Source: Planomonospora parontospora
GTDB lineage: Bacteria; Actinomycetota; Actinomycetes; Streptosporangiales; Streptosporangiaceae
Reading direction: 5' to 3'
Length of the DNA: 35,752 nucleotides
NCBI GenBank assembly: GCA_014647935.1
Contig: BMQD01000040.1
Coordinates: 1-35,752 of the forward strand
Shown: positions 22,764 to 32,259 of the stretch, piece after piece
Position numbering within the stretch: position 1 is the first letter of the stretch
Layout of the letters: every line of letters begins with the position of its first letter
Translations under genes and position numbers: made by a program
Notes under the pieces: model-generated
Database searches by the model: none
Told to the model about the DNA's origin: nothing
What the model saw: only the letters and a program-made list of their open reading frames with translations

Positions 22764-24020
22764 TCAACCGCACAGCTTGGTGAAGCTCTCGTCGATCCGG
22801 CCGAGGACCTCCGCGACGTGCGGGACCCGCAGCGGGTCGGCCGCGTGCAGGGCCTCCCACTGCTGCTCCTCCGTGTCGCCGTACAGGACGGCGGTGGCCA
22901 TCTTGATCCGCAGCGCCCGCCCGTCGTCGCCGAGGTGGTGGCCGCCGAGCACCGCCACGCCGAACGCGTCGAGCAGGTGGCGTTCGAACGAGGCGGAGTC
23001 GGTGACGGCGTGGCGGCCCAGCGTCTCCCGGAGCGGCTCGAAGTCCGGGTAGATGTAGAAGCCGCCGGTGGGCGGGCGGCACGAGGCGCCCACGCCGGCC
23101 ACGATGCGGTGCACCTCCCGGGCCACGATCCCGTGCAGCCGGGCGCAGGCCGCCCGGTGCCGGAGCAGGGCCTGGGGCTCGGCCAGCGCGTAGGCCGCGA
23201 CCTCCTGCATGGGGTTGGCCAGCGTGGACCACACCTCGCTGGCGACCGACAGGACGCCGTCGCGGATCCGCTCCCCCGCCGGCCCCTCCGGGAAGCGGAT
23301 CACGCCGATCCGCCAGCCGCCGATCGCCAGGCTCTTGCTCAGTCCCGTGGTGACCACCGTACGGCGCGGCGCCACCTCGGCCGGGCCGAGGAACGGCAGG
23401 TCCGGATCGTGCACGAGATCGCGGTAGATCTCGTCGCTGACGATGAGCAGGTCCTCCTCCTCGGCGATCGAGCAGAGCTCCCGCACCAGCTCCGGCGGCG
23501 CCACGGTGCCCGTCGGGTTGTCCGGCATGGTGAGCACCATGATGCGGGGGTCGTGGCCGAGCACCCGCGCGGCGCGGATGGACTCCCGCAGCGCCCCGGG
23601 CTCCGGCACCCCGCCCCAGTCCTCGGGGATCGGCACGCTGATGGCCGTCTTGCCCGCCAGGTGCGCCTGGGGCGCGTAGGTGTTCCAACACGGGCGGGGC
23701 AGCAGCACGTCGCCGGGCACGACCATGTTCAACGCCATCAGCAGGGGCTTGCTGCCCGGAGCCACCACCACCTGGTCCGGCTCCGTCGGCATCCGCCGCC
23801 GCGTGAAGTAGCCCGCCGCGGCCTCCCGCGCCGCCGCGCCGCCCGCGACGGGGCCGTAGCCGTTCCGCGCCGCACCGGTCACCAGCTCGGCCATCAGGGG
23901 AGGGAAGACGGGCAGCCGGGCCTCACCGAACCCGAGGTGCACGATGGACTCGCCGACGGCCCTGCGCTCCGCCACCAGCTGGTTGAGCGCAAGGTTAGGC
24001 GAGACTCTTCGACTGACCAT
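22764..24020 (-). CDS. Class I PLP-dependent aminotransferase
   Basis: A 418-residue fold-type I aminotransferase. Cofactor residues: DNPTG (167-171), Asp196 and Tyr199 in SDEIYRDL, the Schiff-base Lys229 in GLSKSLAIGGWRIG, and Arg237. It would move an amino group between an amino acid and a keto acid. Its start overlaps the end of the aminomutase gene by 26 bases (GAAAGG about 9 bases before the ATG), so the two are coupled and likely act on the same compound, for instance preparing the amino acid that is isomerised or modifying the beta-amino product. It is the last gene of the PKS operon; the 222 bases after it hold only a hairpin and repeats. No PLP decarboxylase, as used in several related pathways, is seen. 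Confidence 0.88.
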   Translation of the reverse strand: MVSRRVSPNLALNQLVAERRAVGESIVHLGFGEARLPVFPPLMAELVTGAARNGYGPVAGGAAAREAAAGYFTRRRMPTEPDQVVVAPGSKPLLMALNMVVPGDVLLPRPCWNTYAPQAHLAGKTAISVPIPEDWGGVPEPGALRESIRAARVLGHDPRIMVLTMPDNPTGTVAPPELVRELCSIAEEEDLLIVSDEIYRDLVHDPDLPFLGPAEVAPRRTVVTTGLSKSLAIGGWRIGVIRFPEGPAGERIRDGVLSVASEVWSTLANPMQEVAAYALAEPQALLRHRAACARLHGIVAREVHRIVAGVGASCRPPTGGFYIYPDFEPLRETLGRHAVTDSASFERHLLDAFGVAVLGGHHLGDDGRALRIKMATAVLYGDTEEQQWEALHAADPLRVPHVAEVLGRIDESFTKLCG

Positions 24021-25353
24021 TGCCAGATCCTTTCGGGGTTCCGCGTACGGCCTCCGCCAGGTCGGCGGGGGTCGACGTGTCGAGCTTGAGCTCGTCGAGC
24101 CACGAGGCGTCGGCCGAGTAGTGGGCCCGGAAGGGCCGGCCGACCAGTGCGGGGTTGCGCGCCTGCAGCATGCGGAGCCGGAAGAAGCGCCCCTCCGGGG
24201 TCTGCTCGACGCCGTCCACCGCGACCTTGCCCGGGGTGGCCGACATCACCGGGCCGCGCACGGTGCGGGCGAGGCCGGGCAGTTCCCGGTAGGCCGCCCT
24301 GAACACCTCCACCGACCTGGCCAGGGGAACCTTGAAGTAGTCGTGCGGGCCCGTGTCCCGCTCCACGAACATGTAGTAGGGCACCGCGCCGGCCGCCAGC
24401 TCCGTGCGCCACAGCTCCGCCCACGTCTCGGCGTCGTCGTTGACGTGCGCGATGATCGGTGCCTGGCAGTAGACCAGCGCGCCGGTGGACCTGATGCGCC
24501 GGAGCGCCTGCCGCGCGAGGTCGGTGCCCAGCTCCCGCGGATGGCTGAAGTGCGCCATCACGGCGAGGTTGCGCCCGGAGGCCACCACCTCCTCGAACAG
24601 CCGCAGCGCGTCGTCGGCGTCCTTGTCGGTGACGAAGCGCTGCGGCCAGTAGGCGACCGACTTGGTGCCGATGCGGATGGTCCGCACCGTCGGCACCCCC
24701 AGCAGCGGTTCCAGGTGGCTCCGCAGCCGCGCGGTGGACATCACCATGGGGTCGCCCCCGGTGACCAGCACGTCGGACACCTCGGGGTGCTCCCCCAGGT
24801 AGGAGACGAGTCCCTCGGGGCCGGGCGCGGCGAACCGGAGGTCGGCCTCCCCGACGAACTGCGCCCAGCGGAAGCAGTAGGTGCAGTAGGAGTGGCAGGT
24901 CTGGCCCTGGCCCGGGAAGTAGAGCACGGTCTCGCGGTACTTGTGCTGCAGCCCCGGCAGCTCGGCGCCGTCGTGCCGGGGGACGTTCAGCTGCATCTGC
25001 CCGGCCGGGTGCGGGTTGAGCCGGGCCCGGATCCGCCGGACGGCGGCGTCGAGCTCCGCCCTGGAGCCGCCCTCGCCGGACAGCCGCGCCAGCAGCAGCT
25101 CGTCGTCCGCCGTCAGCATCCCCCGCTGCGGGAAGACCAGCTGGAAGATCGGGTCCTCGGGAGCCCGGCGCCAGTCGACGAGCTGCGAGAGCACGTACTC
25201 GTTCACCCGGAAGGGCAGTACCAGTGAGAAGAGCCGCACCGTCTCCCGGACGTCCTCGGGGAGGCCGTACCGGGTGGCGATCTCGTTTATCTGACGCGGC
25301 CCGTAGGCCCGGAATCGCGCGGTGTCGGTGACGCTCGCAGCCAGCAGGGTCAT
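23995..25353 (-). CDS. KamA-family radical-SAM 2,3-aminomutase
   Basis: A 452-residue enzyme of the lysine/glutamate 2,3-aminomutase family. The iron-sulfur motif is CHSYCTYC (Cys153, Cys157, Cys160), the SAM-binding GGDP is at 199-202, and the PLP lysine is probably Lys376 in SATPGK. The family moves an amino group from C2 to C3 through radicals, giving a beta-amino acid. By eye alignment to clostridial lysine 2,3-aminomutase, Asp293 becomes Arg332 and Asp330 becomes Val369. These are the two residues that hold the lysine side-chain ammonium, and glutamate 2,3-aminomutase has Lys and Asn there. Lysine is thus an unlikely substrate, and an acidic side chain is plausible. The next gene upstream is adenylation enzyme 2, which would activate the product. 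AAGGA lies 8 bases before the ATG at 25351-25353. Confidence 0.88.
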   Translation of the reverse strand: MTLLAASVTDTARFRAYGPRQINEIATRYGLPEDVRETVRLFSLVLPFRVNEYVLSQLVDWRRAPEDPIFQLVFPQRGMLTADDELLLARLSGEGGSRAELDAAVRRIRARLNPHPAGQMQLNVPRHDGAELPGLQHKYRETVLYFPGQGQTCHSYCTYCFRWAQFVGEADLRFAAPGPEGLVSYLGEHPEVSDVLVTGGDPMVMSTARLRSHLEPLLGVPTVRTIRIGTKSVAYWPQRFVTDKDADDALRLFEEVVASGRNLAVMAHFSHPRELGTDLARQALRRIRSTGALVYCQAPIIAHVNDDAETWAELWRTELAAGAVPYYMFVERDTGPHDYFKVPLARSVEVFRAAYRELPGLARTVRGPVMSATPGKVAVDGVEQTPEGRFFRLRMLQARNPALVGRPFRAHYSADASWLDELKLDTSTPADLAEAVRGTPKGSGNGQSKSLA

Positions 25354-25378
25354 GCGCGTAGTCCTTCGGTCTCAAGGA

Positions 25379-26977
25379 TCAGGTGACGCCGGACCGCGCC
25401 GCCAGCGCGGCCCGGTCGAGTTTCCCGTTGTGGGTGACGGGGAGTTCGTCGAGCACGTGGAGTTCCTGGGGAACCATGTAGTCGGGCAGGGCCCGCTTGC
25501 AGAAGGAGCGCAGCCCCGCCCGGTCCAGGGGGCCCGCCCCGGGGGACGCGACGACGAACGCGCTCAGCAGGGGGTCGGCGCCGTCCCGGTCCAGCACCAG
25601 GGCGGCCGCGGCGCCGACCCCGGGGAACTCCCTGAGCCGGTGCTCCACCTCGCCCAGTTCGACCCGGTTGCCGCGGATCTGCACCTGCGAGTCGACGCGG
25701 CCGCAGTAGTACAGCTCCCCGTGCTCCCCCCGGTAGGCGCGGTCGCCGGTACGGAACACGAGCTGCCCGGACCGGGGGTTGAGCGGGTCGGGGACCAGCA
25801 CGGACGCGGTGGTCTCCGGGTCGTCCCAGTAGCCGGTGAACAGGGAGGGGGTGCGCAGGTGGATCACTCCGGCGGCGCCCGGCTCGTCGACCACCCGCCC
25901 GGCCTCGTCGACGAGAGTCATCTCCGAACCCGGGTAGGGGAAGCCGATGGAGAGCCGCTCCAGGTCGTCGGGGACCGGGCTGGGGACGTCCGTGAGCGAG
26001 GCCGCCATCACCTCGGTGGGGCCGTAGCAGTTGACGACGCGGGTCCCCGGCAGCAGTTCCTGGAGCCGGCGCAGCTCCGCGAGCGGGAACTCCTCGCCGG
26101 AGAACAGGATGCCGCGCACCCGGTCCAGCCCGGCGAGCAGCTCGGGTTCGTGCCGCAGGACCGGGCGCCAGATCGACGGCACCCCGTTGACCTGGGTCGC
26201 CTCCGCGTCCCGCAGGAAACCGAGGAAGCGCCGGGGCCAGCGCAGCAGGGTCCGCGGGACCGGCACCACCGCCGCCCCGCTGCCCAGCGCCAGGCCGATG
26301 TCCAGCAGCGCGAAGTCGAACTGCAGGGGCGAGGTGGTCGCCACCCGGTCGGCGGCGGTGACGATGCCGTGCGAGAGCATCCCCCGGTAGAACGCCAGGA
26401 CTCCGCGGTGGCTCATCACCACGCCCTTGGGGCGACCGGTCGTGCCGGAGGTGAAGATGATGTACGCCGGGTCGATCCCGAGGGCCTCGCGGCGCCGACC
26501 GCCCGGGGACGCCGCGGGCGGGCGGTCCACCTCGAGCCCCGCCGGGCCGAACCGCCCGGTGCCCACCTGCTCCGGCAGTCCTTCGCGGGTTCCGCCGTCG
26601 GCCTGGAGGTGGAGCGCGGGGGCGGCGGCGTCCACGATCCACCGGAGCCGCTCGTCGGGCGTCTCCGGGCTCACCGGGACGAACGTCAGCCCCAGCGAGG
26701 AGCAGGCCAGGAACGCCGCGATGGCCGAGGCCGAGGTGTGCGACTCCAGGACGACCCGGTCGCCGGCGCGGAGCCCCAGCCCGTCCAGGACGACCGCGTA
26801 GTCGTGCGCCCGCCGTTCGAGCCGCCGGTAGGAGACGGTCCGCAGACCGCCCTCGGCCGAGAGCTCGACCACCGCCGGGCTGTCCGGCGCCGTGCGGGCG
26901 GCGGCCAGCATGAACTCGTGGACCGTGTCGGCCCGCGGGTACGGGGAGAGGAGGTCTTCTCTGATCGTGTCGTTCAT
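25379..26977 (-). CDS. Stand-alone adenylation enzyme 2 (beta-amino acid activating, VinN-like role proposed)
   Basis: A 532-residue ANL enzyme. A3 [11 protein letters not shown] (175-185), A4 LQFDFALLD with Asp221, A5 NCYGPTE (316-322), A7 FRTGDRAY, A8 [19 protein letters not shown] and A10 HNGKLDR with Lys519 are intact. No carrier domain follows. In macrolactam pathways such an enzyme selects a beta-amino acid and loads it onto a discrete ACP; the Asp of the A4 region holds the amino group. Its place between the PKS (11 bases upstream) and the 2,3-aminomutase (25 bases downstream) makes this role likely. Substrate preference cannot be read with confidence. The ATG at 26975-26977 (MNDTIRED) is chosen because it follows the PKS stop closely; longer open frames run into the antisense side of the PKS and are not real. 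Confidence 0.87.
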   Translation of the reverse strand: MNDTIREDLLSPYPRADTVHEFMLAAARTAPDSPAVVELSAEGGLRTVSYRRLERRAHDYAVVLDGLGLRAGDRVVLESHTSASAIAAFLACSSLGLTFVPVSPETPDERLRWIVDAAAPALHLQADGGTREGLPEQVGTGRFGPAGLEVDRPPAASPGGRRREALGIDPAYIIFTSGTTGRPKGVVMSHRGVLAFYRGMLSHGIVTAADRVATTSPLQFDFALLDIGLALGSGAAVVPVPRTLLRWPRRFLGFLRDAEATQVNGVPSIWRPVLRHEPELLAGLDRVRGILFSGEEFPLAELRRLQELLPGTRVVNCYGPTEVMAASLTDVPSPVPDDLERLSIGFPYPGSEMTLVDEAGRVVDEPGAAGVIHLRTPSLFTGYWDDPETTASVLVPDPLNPRSGQLVFRTGDRAYRGEHGELYYCGRVDSQVQIRGNRVELGEVEHRLREFPGVGAAAALVLDRDGADPLLSAFVVASPGAGPLDRAGLRSFCKRALPDYMVPQELHVLDELPVTHNGKLDRAALAARSGVT

Positions 26978-26988
26978 CGGCGTCCCAG

Positions 26989-29900
26989 TCACTCGGAGGT
27001 CTCGAGTTCGTTGTCGAGGATCGCGAAGAGCTCGGCCGCGGTCGCCCCGGCGATGTCGTCGTCGACGGAGGGGGCCCCCTTGTCGAAGAACTCGTCGCGC
27101 AGGTGGGCGGCGACGGCGGTCACCGAGGGGTGGTCGAAGACCAGCATCGGGATGATCCGCCGGCCGGTGACGGCGACCATCCGGTTGCGCAGTTCCAGCG
27201 CGCTGAGCGAGTCGAAGCCCATGTCCAGGAAACCGCGGTCGACGTCGACCGACTCCGGCCGTTCGTGGCCGAGGATCTCGGCCGTGTGGGCGCGCACCAT
27301 CTCCACCAGGGCCCGGTCGCGGTCGGCCGGCTTCATCCCGGCCAGCGCGCGCATCAGGTCCCCGCCGTCGGAGGCGCCGGAGCCCGCCGCCTGCCGGGCG
27401 GGGACGCGCACCAGGCCGCGCAGGAGCGCCGGGACCTCGCCGGTCCGGGTGCGCAGCGCCGCCGGGTCCACCCGCAGCGGCGCCACGACCGCCTCGGCGG
27501 CGCCCAGCGCCGCGTCGAAAGCGGCCAGGGCCTCCTCCTCGGTGAAGGCCGGCAGGCCCTGCCGCCGCATCCGGTGCAGGTCGGCGTCGCTCAGCTCGCG
27601 GCTCATCCCGGTCTTGACGTCCCAGGCGCCGAACGCCATCGACAGCGCCGGCAGCCCGCGCGCCCGCCGGTGTACGGCCAGCGCGTCCAGGAACACGTTC
27701 GCCGCCGAGTAGCCGGCCTGGCCCGCGGCCAGCACCATCCCGCCCGCCGAGGAGAACAGCACGAACGCCGGCAGGTCCATGTCCGCCGTCAGCTCGTGCA
27801 GGTGCCAGGCCGCGTCCGCCTTGGGCGCCAGCATCGCGTCGACCCGCTCCGGCGTCCACTCCCCGACCAGCGCGTTGTCGACCGCTCCAGCCACGTGGAC
27901 CACGCCGCGCAGCGGGTGGGCGGTGGGCACGTCCGCCAGAAGCCGGGCGAGCGCGCCGCGGTCGCCGACGTCGCAGGCCGCCGTCGTCACCCGCGCGCCC
28001 AGCGCCTCCAGCTCCTCGCGCAGCCCGGCCGCGCCGGGCGCGTCCGGGCCCCGCCGGCTGGCCAGCAGCAGGTGCCGCACCCCGTGCTCGGCCACCAGGT
28101 GCCGCGCCACCAGCGCGCCCAGGCCGCCCGTGCCACCGGTGACCAGCACCGTGCCGTCCGCGTCCCAGCCGGGGGCGTCCGCCGGGGAGACGGCCGCCCG
28201 GACCAGCCTCGGCACGGAGACGCGGCCGGCCCGCACGGCCGCCTCGGTCTCCCCGGAGGCCAGGACCGCGGCCAGCGCGCCCCGGGACTCCTCGGAGCCG
28301 TCGGTGTCGACCAGCACGAACCGGCCCGGGTTCTCCGCCTGCGCCGCCCGCACCAGACCCCACACCGGGGCCGTCCGCAGGTCCACGTCCTCCCCGGGCA
28401 GCGCCACCGCGCCGCGGGTCACCACCACCAGGCGGGAGTCCGCGAACCGCTCGTCGGCCAGCCGGCCCCTGATCGCCTCCAGCGCCTCGGCGACGGCCGA
28501 CCGCACCCCCTGCGGGACGTCGTCCCCCGCGGGTACGGCGCACTCCAGTACCACGTTGTCCGGGACCTCCCCCGTCCCGGGGAGGTCCTCCCACCGGGTC
28601 CACGGCACCGAGCCGGCCGTGGCGGGCATCCGGACCCACTCCACCTGGAACAGCGCGTCGCGGCGCGCGGCGCGCCCGGCTCCGAGCTGCTCGGCGGAGA
28701 CCGGCCGGAAGGTCAGCGCCTCCACCGACGCCACCGCCGCGCCGGACGCGTCGGCCAGCTGCATCGCCACGGTGTTCGGGTCGCGCCAGGACAGCCGGAC
28801 CCGCAGCGCGTCGGCCCCGGCCGCGTGCAGCGACGCGCCCGACCAGGAGAACGGCAGGAGGGTCTGCTCCTCGGGCTCGTCGTCGGCGACGCTCAGCGCG
28901 TGCATCGCGCTGTCGAGCAGCGCCGGGTGGACTCCGAACCGGCTCGCCTCCTGCCTGCCGTGCTCGGGCAGGGCGACCTCGGCGAACACGTCCGTGCCGC
29001 CCGGGCCGCCCTTCCAGGCCGCTCTGAGGCCCTGGAACATCGGGCCGTAGCCGTAGCCCTGGGAGAGCAGCAGGCCGTACGCGTCGTCCACGTCCAGCCG
29101 GGTGGCGCCCTCGGGCGGCCAGGCGCGCAGGTCGAACGGGGCCTGCACCGCGTCGCGCCGGCCGAGGAGGCCGTCGGCGTGCTGGACCCACGGCGCGTCC
29201 GGCTCCCCCTCGGCCCGGGAGTAGACCGCCAGGGACCGCCGGCCCGCCTCGTCCGGCCCGCCGACCAGGACCTGCACCCGGACCGCGCCCTGCTCGGGGA
29301 GGATCAACGGCGCCTGGAGCGTCAGCTCCTCGACCACGTCGCAGTCCGCCTCGGCACCGGCCCTCATCGCCAGCTCCAGGAAACCGGTGCCGGGGAGCAG
29401 GAGGCTGCCGAGCACGTCGTGGTCGGCGATCCACCGCTGGTCCGCCGTCGACAGCCGGCCGGTCAGCACGATCCCGCCGGAGTCGGCCAGGGCCGCCGAG
29501 GCGCCCAGCATCGGGTGGTCGGGGGAGGTCAGACCGGCCGTGGCCACGTCGCCCGCGGCGGGCCGCACGTCCTCCCAGTAGCGCTGCCGCTGGAAGGCGT
29601 AGGTCGGCAGGTCCACGCGGCGCGCGCCGGAGCCGGCGAAGAACTCCCGCCAGGCGACCGGGGTCCCGCCGGTGTACAGGCGGGCCACCCCCGACAGCAG
29701 GGCCCGGTCCTCCTCCTGGTCGCGGCGCTGCAGGGGCACGAAGACGGACTCGCCGTCGCCGCCGACGCAGCCCTCGGCCAGGCCGGTCAGGACGGCGTCC
29801 GGGCCCACCTCGACGAAGGTGGTGACCCCGCGCCGCTCCAGCGCGCGCACCCCGTCGGCGAACCGCACCGCCTCGCGCACGTGCCGTACCCAGTAGTCCG

Positions 29901-32244
29901 CCTCGCGCAGCTCGCCGTACAGGTCGCCGGACAGGTTCGACACGACGGGGATGACCGGGCCGGAGTAGGCCACGCTCTCGGCCACCTCGCGGAACCGCTC
30001 CAGCATGGGGTCCATCAGCTCCGAGTGGAACGCGTGCGACACCCTCAGCCGGGAGGTCCTGCGCCCCCGCTCCGCCAGTGCGGCGGCGACGGCCAGCACC
30101 GCCTCCTCCCTGCCGGAGACCACCACGGAGGCGGGGCCGTTGACCGCCGCGATGCCGGCTCCGCCGGTCAGCAGCGGCGCCACCTCCGCCTCGGAGGCCT
30201 GCACCGCCACCATCGCCCCGCCCGCCGGCAGCTCCTGCATCAGCCTGCCCCGCGCCGCCACCAGCCGCGCCGCGTCCGGCAGCGACATCACCCCGGCCAC
30301 GTGCGCCGCCGCCAGCTCGCCGACCGAGTGCCCCAGCAGCACGTCGGGGACCACGCCCCACGACTCCAGCAGCCGGAACAGCGCCACCTCGAACGCGAAC
30401 AGCGCCGGCTGGGTGAACTCCGTCCGGTCCAGCGAACCGGCCGCACCGCTCCGCACCACCTCGCCCAGCCCCCGGTCCAGGTGCCGGTCCAGCTCCGCGG
30501 CGACCGCGTCGAACGCCGCGGCGAACACGGGATGGGCGGCGTACAGCTCGCGCCCCATGCCGGCCCGCTGCGCCCCCTGGCCGGAGAACAGGAACGCCGT
30601 CGCCCCCCGGGAGCGGGCGGTGCCCCGCACCGTCCCCGCACCGGCCCGGCCGCCGGCCAGCGCCTCCAGCCCGGCCAGCGCCTCCAGCCGGTCGGCGGCC
30701 GGGACCACCGCCCGGTGCTCCAGCGCCGCCCGGCCGGACGCCAGCGAGAACGCCATGTCGGCCACCGGCGTCCCGGGCTCCTCCCGCATGCGGGCGGCCA
30801 GCCGGCCCGCCTGGTCCCGCAGCGCCTCGGCCGTCCGCGCCGACACCACCAGCGGCACCACCGGCGGGACCGGCCCGGCGGCCGGTTCCTCCCCCGCGGG
30901 CGGCGCCTGCTCGATGATGACGTGGGCGTTGGTGCCGCTCAGCCCGAAAGACGACACCCCCGCCCGGCGGGGGTGACCGTTCTGCACCCATTCGCGGGCC
31001 TCGGTCAGCAGCTCCACCCGGCCCGCAGACCAGTCGACCTGCGGGGTCCGTTCCTCGGCGTGCAGCGTCCTGGGCAGCACGCCGTTCCGCATCGCCATGA
31101 CCATCTTGATCACACCGGCCGCACCGGCGGCGGCCTGGGTGTGGCCCATGTTCGACTTGATCGAGCCCAGCCAGAGCGGCCGGTCCTCGGGCCGGTCCCG
31201 GCCGTAGGTCGCCAGCAGCGCCTGCGCCTCGATCGGGTCGCCCAGCCGGGTGCCGGTGCCGTGCGCCTCGACGGCGTCCACGTCGCCGGGGTCCAGGCCG
31301 GCGTCGGCCAGCGCCTGCCTGATGACCCGCTGCTGCGAGGGGCCGTTCGGCGTCGTCAGGCCGCTCGACGCGCCGTCCTGGTTGATCGCCGACCCCCTGA
31401 TCACGGCCAGGACGGGGTGGCCGTTGCGGCGCGCGTCCGACAGCCGCTCCAGCAGGAGCATGCCGGCCCCCTCCGAGCAGCCGGTGCCGTCGGCTCCGGC
31501 GGAGAAGGACTTGCACCGGCCGTTGGCGGCCAGCCCGCGCTGGGTGTTGAAGTACACGAACATGTCCGGCGTGGCCATCACGGTGACGCCGCCGGCCAGC
31601 GCCAGCGAGCACTCCCCCGACCGCAGCGCCTGCACGGCCAGGTGCAGGGTGACCAGCGACGACGAGCACGCCGTGTCCACCGAGACCGCGGGCCCCTCCA
31701 GGCCCAGCGTGTAGGCGACGCGCCCGGTGACCAGGCTGCCGTCGCTGGTGCCCGTACCGTAGTCGTGGTACATGACCCCGGCGTACACGCCGGTCCGGCT
31801 GCCCTTCAGCGACGCCGGGTCGATGCCCGCCCGCTCGATCGCCTCCCAGGCCGTCTCCAGCATCAGCCGCTGCTGCGGGTCCGTGCCCAGCGCCTCGCGC
31901 GGGGAGATCCCGAAGAAGTCCGCGTCGAAGTCGGCCGCGTCGTGCAGGAAACCGCCCTCCCTGGCGATGCTCCTCCCGGCCTTGCCCGGCTCGGGGTCGT
32001 AGAGCCCGTCGAGGTCCCAGCCGCGGTCGCCGGGGAAGCCGGAGACCGCGTCGACGCCGTCGGCGACCAGCCGCCACAGGTCCTCCGGCGAGGCGACGTC
32101 ACCCGGGTACCGGCACGCCATCCCCACGATCGCGACCGGTTCGGCGGCTCCGGCGGTCAGCTCGGCGTTCTGCCGGCGCAGGCGGTCGTTCTCCAGCATG
32201 GCCCTGCGGAGGGCCTCCACTATCTCGTCGACGGACGTGTTCAC
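26989..32244 (-). CDS. Type I PKS, one module: KS-AT-DH-KR-ACP
   Basis: A 1751-residue single-module PKS. Order: N-terminal coiled-coil docking (1-30), KS with Cys193 (DTACSSS), His328 and His368, AT with Ser640 (GHSVGE) and HAFH at 737-740, DH with [10 protein letters not shown] (His942) and DSAMH (Asp1111), KR with TGGTGGLG (1369-1376), Lys1475, Ser1499 and Tyr1512, ACP with GFDSL (Ser1679), and a C-terminal docking segment ([12 protein letters not shown]). HAFH predicts malonyl-CoA. DH plus KR and no ER predict one carbon-carbon double bond, so no methyl branch and part of a polyene. The KR has V-D-N where B-type KRs have L-D-D. The docking tail means the chain passes to another PKS, which is not downstream here. 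The start is GTG at 32244 with AGAGGG upstream, 15 bases after the previous PKS gene. Confidence 0.95.
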   Translation of the reverse strand: MNTSVDEIVEALRRAMLENDRLRRQNAELTAGAAEPVAIVGMACRYPGDVASPEDLWRLVADGVDAVSGFPGDRGWDLDGLYDPEPGKAGRSIAREGGFLHDAADFDADFFGISPREALGTDPQQRLMLETAWEAIERAGIDPASLKGSRTGVYAGVMYHDYGTGTSDGSLVTGRVAYTLGLEGPAVSVDTACSSSLVTLHLAVQALRSGECSLALAGGVTVMATPDMFVYFNTQRGLAANGRCKSFSAGADGTGCSEGAGMLLLERLSDARRNGHPVLAVIRGSAINQDGASSGLTTPNGPSQQRVIRQALADAGLDPGDVDAVEAHGTGTRLGDPIEAQALLATYGRDRPEDRPLWLGSIKSNMGHTQAAAGAAGVIKMVMAMRNGVLPRTLHAEERTPQVDWSAGRVELLTEAREWVQNGHPRRAGVSSFGLSGTNAHVIIEQAPPAGEEPAAGPVPPVVPLVVSARTAEALRDQAGRLAARMREEPGTPVADMAFSLASGRAALEHRAVVPAADRLEALAGLEALAGGRAGAGTVRGTARSRGATAFLFSGQGAQRAGMGRELYAAHPVFAAAFDAVAAELDRHLDRGLGEVVRSGAAGSLDRTEFTQPALFAFEVALFRLLESWGVVPDVLLGHSVGELAAAHVAGVMSLPDAARLVAARGRLMQELPAGGAMVAVQASEAEVAPLLTGGAGIAAVNGPASVVVSGREEAVLAVAAALAERGRRTSRLRVSHAFHSELMDPMLERFREVAESVAYSGPVIPVVSNLSGDLYGELREADYWVRHVREAVRFADGVRALERRGVTTFVEVGPDAVLTGLAEGCVGGDGESVFVPLQRRDQEEDRALLSGVARLYTGGTPVAWREFFAGSGARRVDLPTYAFQRQRYWEDVRPAAGDVATAGLTSPDHPMLGASAALADSGGIVLTGRLSTADQRWIADHDVLGSLLLPGTGFLELAMRAGAEADCDVVEELTLQAPLILPEQGAVRVQVLVGGPDEAGRRSLAVYSRAEGEPDAPWVQHADGLLGRRDAVQAPFDLRAWPPEGATRLDVDDAYGLLLSQGYGYGPMFQGLRAAWKGGPGGTDVFAEVALPEHGRQEASRFGVHPALLDSAMHALSVADDEPEEQTLLPFSWSGASLHAAGADALRVRLSWRDPNTVAMQLADASGAAVASVEALTFRPVSAEQLGAGRAARRDALFQVEWVRMPATAGSVPWTRWEDLPGTGEVPDNVVLECAVPAGDDVPQGVRSAVAEALEAIRGRLADERFADSRLVVVTRGAVALPGEDVDLRTAPVWGLVRAAQAENPGRFVLVDTDGSEESRGALAAVLASGETEAAVRAGRVSVPRLVRAAVSPADAPGWDADGTVLVTGGTGGLGALVARHLVAEHGVRHLLLASRRGPDAPGAAGLREELEALGARVTTAACDVGDRGALARLLADVPTAHPLRGVVHVAGAVDNALVGEWTPERVDAMLAPKADAAWHLHELTADMDLPAFVLFSSAGGMVLAAGQAGYSAANVFLDALAVHRRARGLPALSMAFGAWDVKTGMSRELSDADLHRMRRQGLPAFTEEEALAAFDAALGAAEAVVAPLRVDPAALRTRTGEVPALLRGLVRVPARQAAGSGASDGGDLMRALAGMKPADRDRALVEMVRAHTAEILGHERPESVDVDRGFLDMGFDSLSALELRNRMVAVTGRRIIPMLVFDHPSVTAVAAHLRDEFFDKGAPSVDDDIAGATAAELFAILDNELETSE

Positions 32245-32259
32245 GGAACACCCTCTCGC

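Noticed and set aside
25379-32077. A giant fusion of an Arg/Gly-rich region with adenylation enzyme 2
   Set aside because: Only the last 532 codons are real. The part upstream of 26977 is an out-of-frame reading of the PKS; the PKS stop at 26989 and the ATG at 26977 mark two genes.
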